This document shows, one piece after another, positions 56,009 through 57,170 of a stretch of 57,170 nt of DNA. The notes under the pieces were generated by a model, which was not told the DNA's origin, ran no database searches, and worked only from the letters and a program-made list of their open reading frames with translations. Source of the DNA: Nonomuraea sp. SBT364 (lineage in GTDB: Bacteria > Actinomycetota > Actinomycetes > Streptosporangiales > Streptosporangiaceae); contig NZ_LAVL01000043.1 in assembly GCF_001083785.1 (NCBI RefSeq), positions 1 through 57,170 on the forward strand, written 5' to 3'. The position numbers were made by a program, and so were the translations under genes. Position 1 is the stretch's first letter. The number at the start of each line of letters is the position of its first letter.

Positions 56009-57170
56009 GGGACGTCCTCGGCGAGCAGGGCCGCCAGCTCCTCCTCGGTGAGCAGATGGACGTCACACAGGATCCTGGCCGACCGGTGCCAGTACTCGCG
56101 CGCCCGGTCCCGCCGTCCGAGATCGTGCAGCGTGTCGCCGAGTCCCCACAGGGATACGGCCTCCACCGCGCGGTGCCCGGCCCGGTGCTGGAGGTCGGCC
56201 GCCCTCCGGTATCCGGCCTCGGCCTCGTCGAGCCGGCCGGCGCGCCGGTAGGCGTCGGCCAGCGTGTCGGTCGCCGCTCCCTCGCCGTAGGGGTTGTCGA
56301 ACTCCGCCCAGATCTCCAGGCTTGCCCGGCTCGCGTCGATCGCGTCGTCCAGCCGGCCCATCCTGATCAGCACCGCGGCCCGGCCGTTGAGAATGGTCGC
56401 CTCGTAGTCCCGCATGCCGCCCGCCCGGGCCGCCGCCACGGCTTCGTCCTGAGCCGCGAGCGCCTCCTCGAACCGCCCCAGCCTGCCGTAGGTCGTGGCG
56501 AGGTTGTGCAGGGTGCCCGCCTTGCGCAGGGGCAGGCCCGCCCGGTCCCAGCACTCCAGGGCACGCTCGAACCGCTCGACAGCGGGCTCGAAGCGGCCCT
56601 GGTTCTTGTGGATGCAGGCCAGCGCGTTGTGCCCGCGGGCCTGGCCCGCCCAGTCGCCCGTCCGGACGGCCACGCGCAGGGCGTGCTGATGGATCTCGCC
56701 CAGGTCGGCGAGCCAGCCTCGGTGGCTGAAGGGGCCGTTGAGCGCGGCGGCGAAGCCTTCGGCCGTGCCGGGATCGCCGGTGCGGGTGGCGGCCTGCCGG
56801 GCGGCGGCGATGAGGTTGTCGCGCTCCAGCTCGATCCAGTCGATCGCCTCCTGCGGCGTGTCCAGGCGAAGGCCCGGCTGGTCGGCGCGCAGGTCTCTGA
56901 CGATGACGGAGGCGGCATTGAGCAGCAGGCCGGCCGTCCTGGCCGTGGCGAGGTAGTGGTGCAGGGCGCGGTGGGTGGCGGCTCCCCGGTCGGTCTCCCG
57001 GACGTTGCCCTCCGCCAGTTCGCGGGCGTAGAGACGGACGAGGTCGTGCATCCGGTAGCGGCCGGGCCCCGCCGGTTCGAGCAGCCGGGCGTCCAGCAGC
57101 CGGTCCAGCGCGGCCTCCACCGTGCGCTCGGGCCGATCGGCGAGGGCGGCGGTGACGGCGGGGGTGTGGG
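55978..57170 (-). CDS. AfsR/SARP-type STAND regulator, C-terminal part (cut by window edge)
   Basis: At least 396 codons, open to the window end. It begins in the window with the late NB-ARC region (HTPAVTAALADRPERTV...GPGRYRMHDLV) and goes on to a TPR array (HNALACIHKNQGRFEPAVER, AYRRAGRLDEAEAGYRRAAD). It is related to the regulator at 28267, sharing segments such as GPGRYR-HDLV-LYARE and CWDRAGLP-RKAG. The DNA-binding and BTAD parts lie outside. Confidence 0.92.
   Translation of the reverse strand, partial: HTPAVTAALADRPERTVEAALDRLLDARLLEPAGPGRYRMHDLVRLYARELAEGNVRETDRGAATHRALHHYLATARTAGLLLNAASVIVRDLRADQPGLRLDTPQEAIDWIELERDNLIAAARQAATRTGDPGTAEGFAAALNGPFSHRGWLADLGEIHQHALRVAVRTGDWAGQARGHNALACIHKNQGRFEPAVERFERALECWDRAGLPLRKAGTLHNLATTYGRLGRFEEALAAQDEAVAAARAGGMRDYEATILNGRAAVLIRMGRLDDAIDASRASLEIWAEFDNPYGEGAATDTLADAYRRAGRLDEAEAGYRRAADLQHRAGHRAVEAVSLWGLGDTLHDLGRRDRAREYWHRSARILCDVHLLTEEELAALLAEDVPQPPGAVRYF

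Noticed and set aside
1..57170. tRNA, rRNA, CRISPR, prophage or riboswitch
   Set aside because: I looked for cloverleaf ends, regular repeats, phage genes and known leader motifs and saw none that I could support.

Overview
The window is 57 kb of very GC-rich DNA. It has GTG and TTG starts, closely packed genes, many AfsR/LacI/TetR/MocR-type regulators and secreted plant-polymer enzymes carrying ricin-type CBM13 domains. This points to a filamentous actinomycete, probably of the Streptosporangiaceae type (an inference from gene style, not proven). I count about 49 protein genes that look intact (two cut by the window ends), two decayed genes and one candidate very short ORF. I saw no rRNA, tRNA, CRISPR array, prophage or complete insertion sequence.

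Left part (1-10 kb). A xylan module holds a cut LacI regulator, a secreted GH10 xylanase and a divergent secreted CE1-type esterase; the two enzymes share nearly the same CBM13 tail. A TetR regulator follows, divergent from a four-gene operon (SDR, DUF1097 membrane protein, PQQ-type sugar dehydrogenase lipoprotein, SDR) with clear spaced inverted-repeat operators. Next come an MFS exporter and a divergent ArsR-SRPBCC pair.

Middle part (10-31 kb). An AhpD/SDR/FAD-oxidase operon faces a large AfsR-type STAND regulator. After these lie an orphan BtrH-like protein beside a rifampin phosphotransferase (rph), a ROK regulator, a secreted 5'-nucleotidase, a broken GNAT gene, a quinone reductase, a berberine-bridge-type FAD oxidase, a MocR regulator with an SDR, and a second AfsR-type regulator.

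Right part (31-57 kb). A PL8 polysaccharide lyase and a GT2 precede the most striking block, a seven-gene overlapping operon on the minus strand (41139 to 34628). It encodes a membrane protein, GT2, CofD/YvcK-like protein, HAD phosphatase, sugar nucleotidyltransferase, flippase and GT4. Just upstream lies an 18-bp perfect palindrome containing the CebR-type cello-oligosaccharide operator core. Then come a secreted RTX-repeat protein, a two-component system, a PL11 rhamnogalacturonan lyase, an acyl-CoA ligase, AraC, and DUF4240. A cis-prenyltransferase is translationally coupled to an MpaB/rubber-oxygenase-like (DUF2236) protein fused to a calerythrin-like EF-hand domain. The window ends with a luciferase-like oxidoreductase, a TetR/acetyltransferase pair, a saccharopine-dehydrogenase-like protein, a GlxA-type AraC regulator and a third, cut AfsR-type regulator.

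Overall theme: plant cell-wall polysaccharide use (xylan, pectin side chains, uronic polymers) under sugar-responsive repressors, next to a possible cellobiose-linked cell-surface glycan operon and many stress or specialised-metabolism regulators. The best candidates for undescribed biology are the CebR-boxed glycan operon with its CofD-like core, and the cis-prenyltransferase/MpaB-EF-hand pair.
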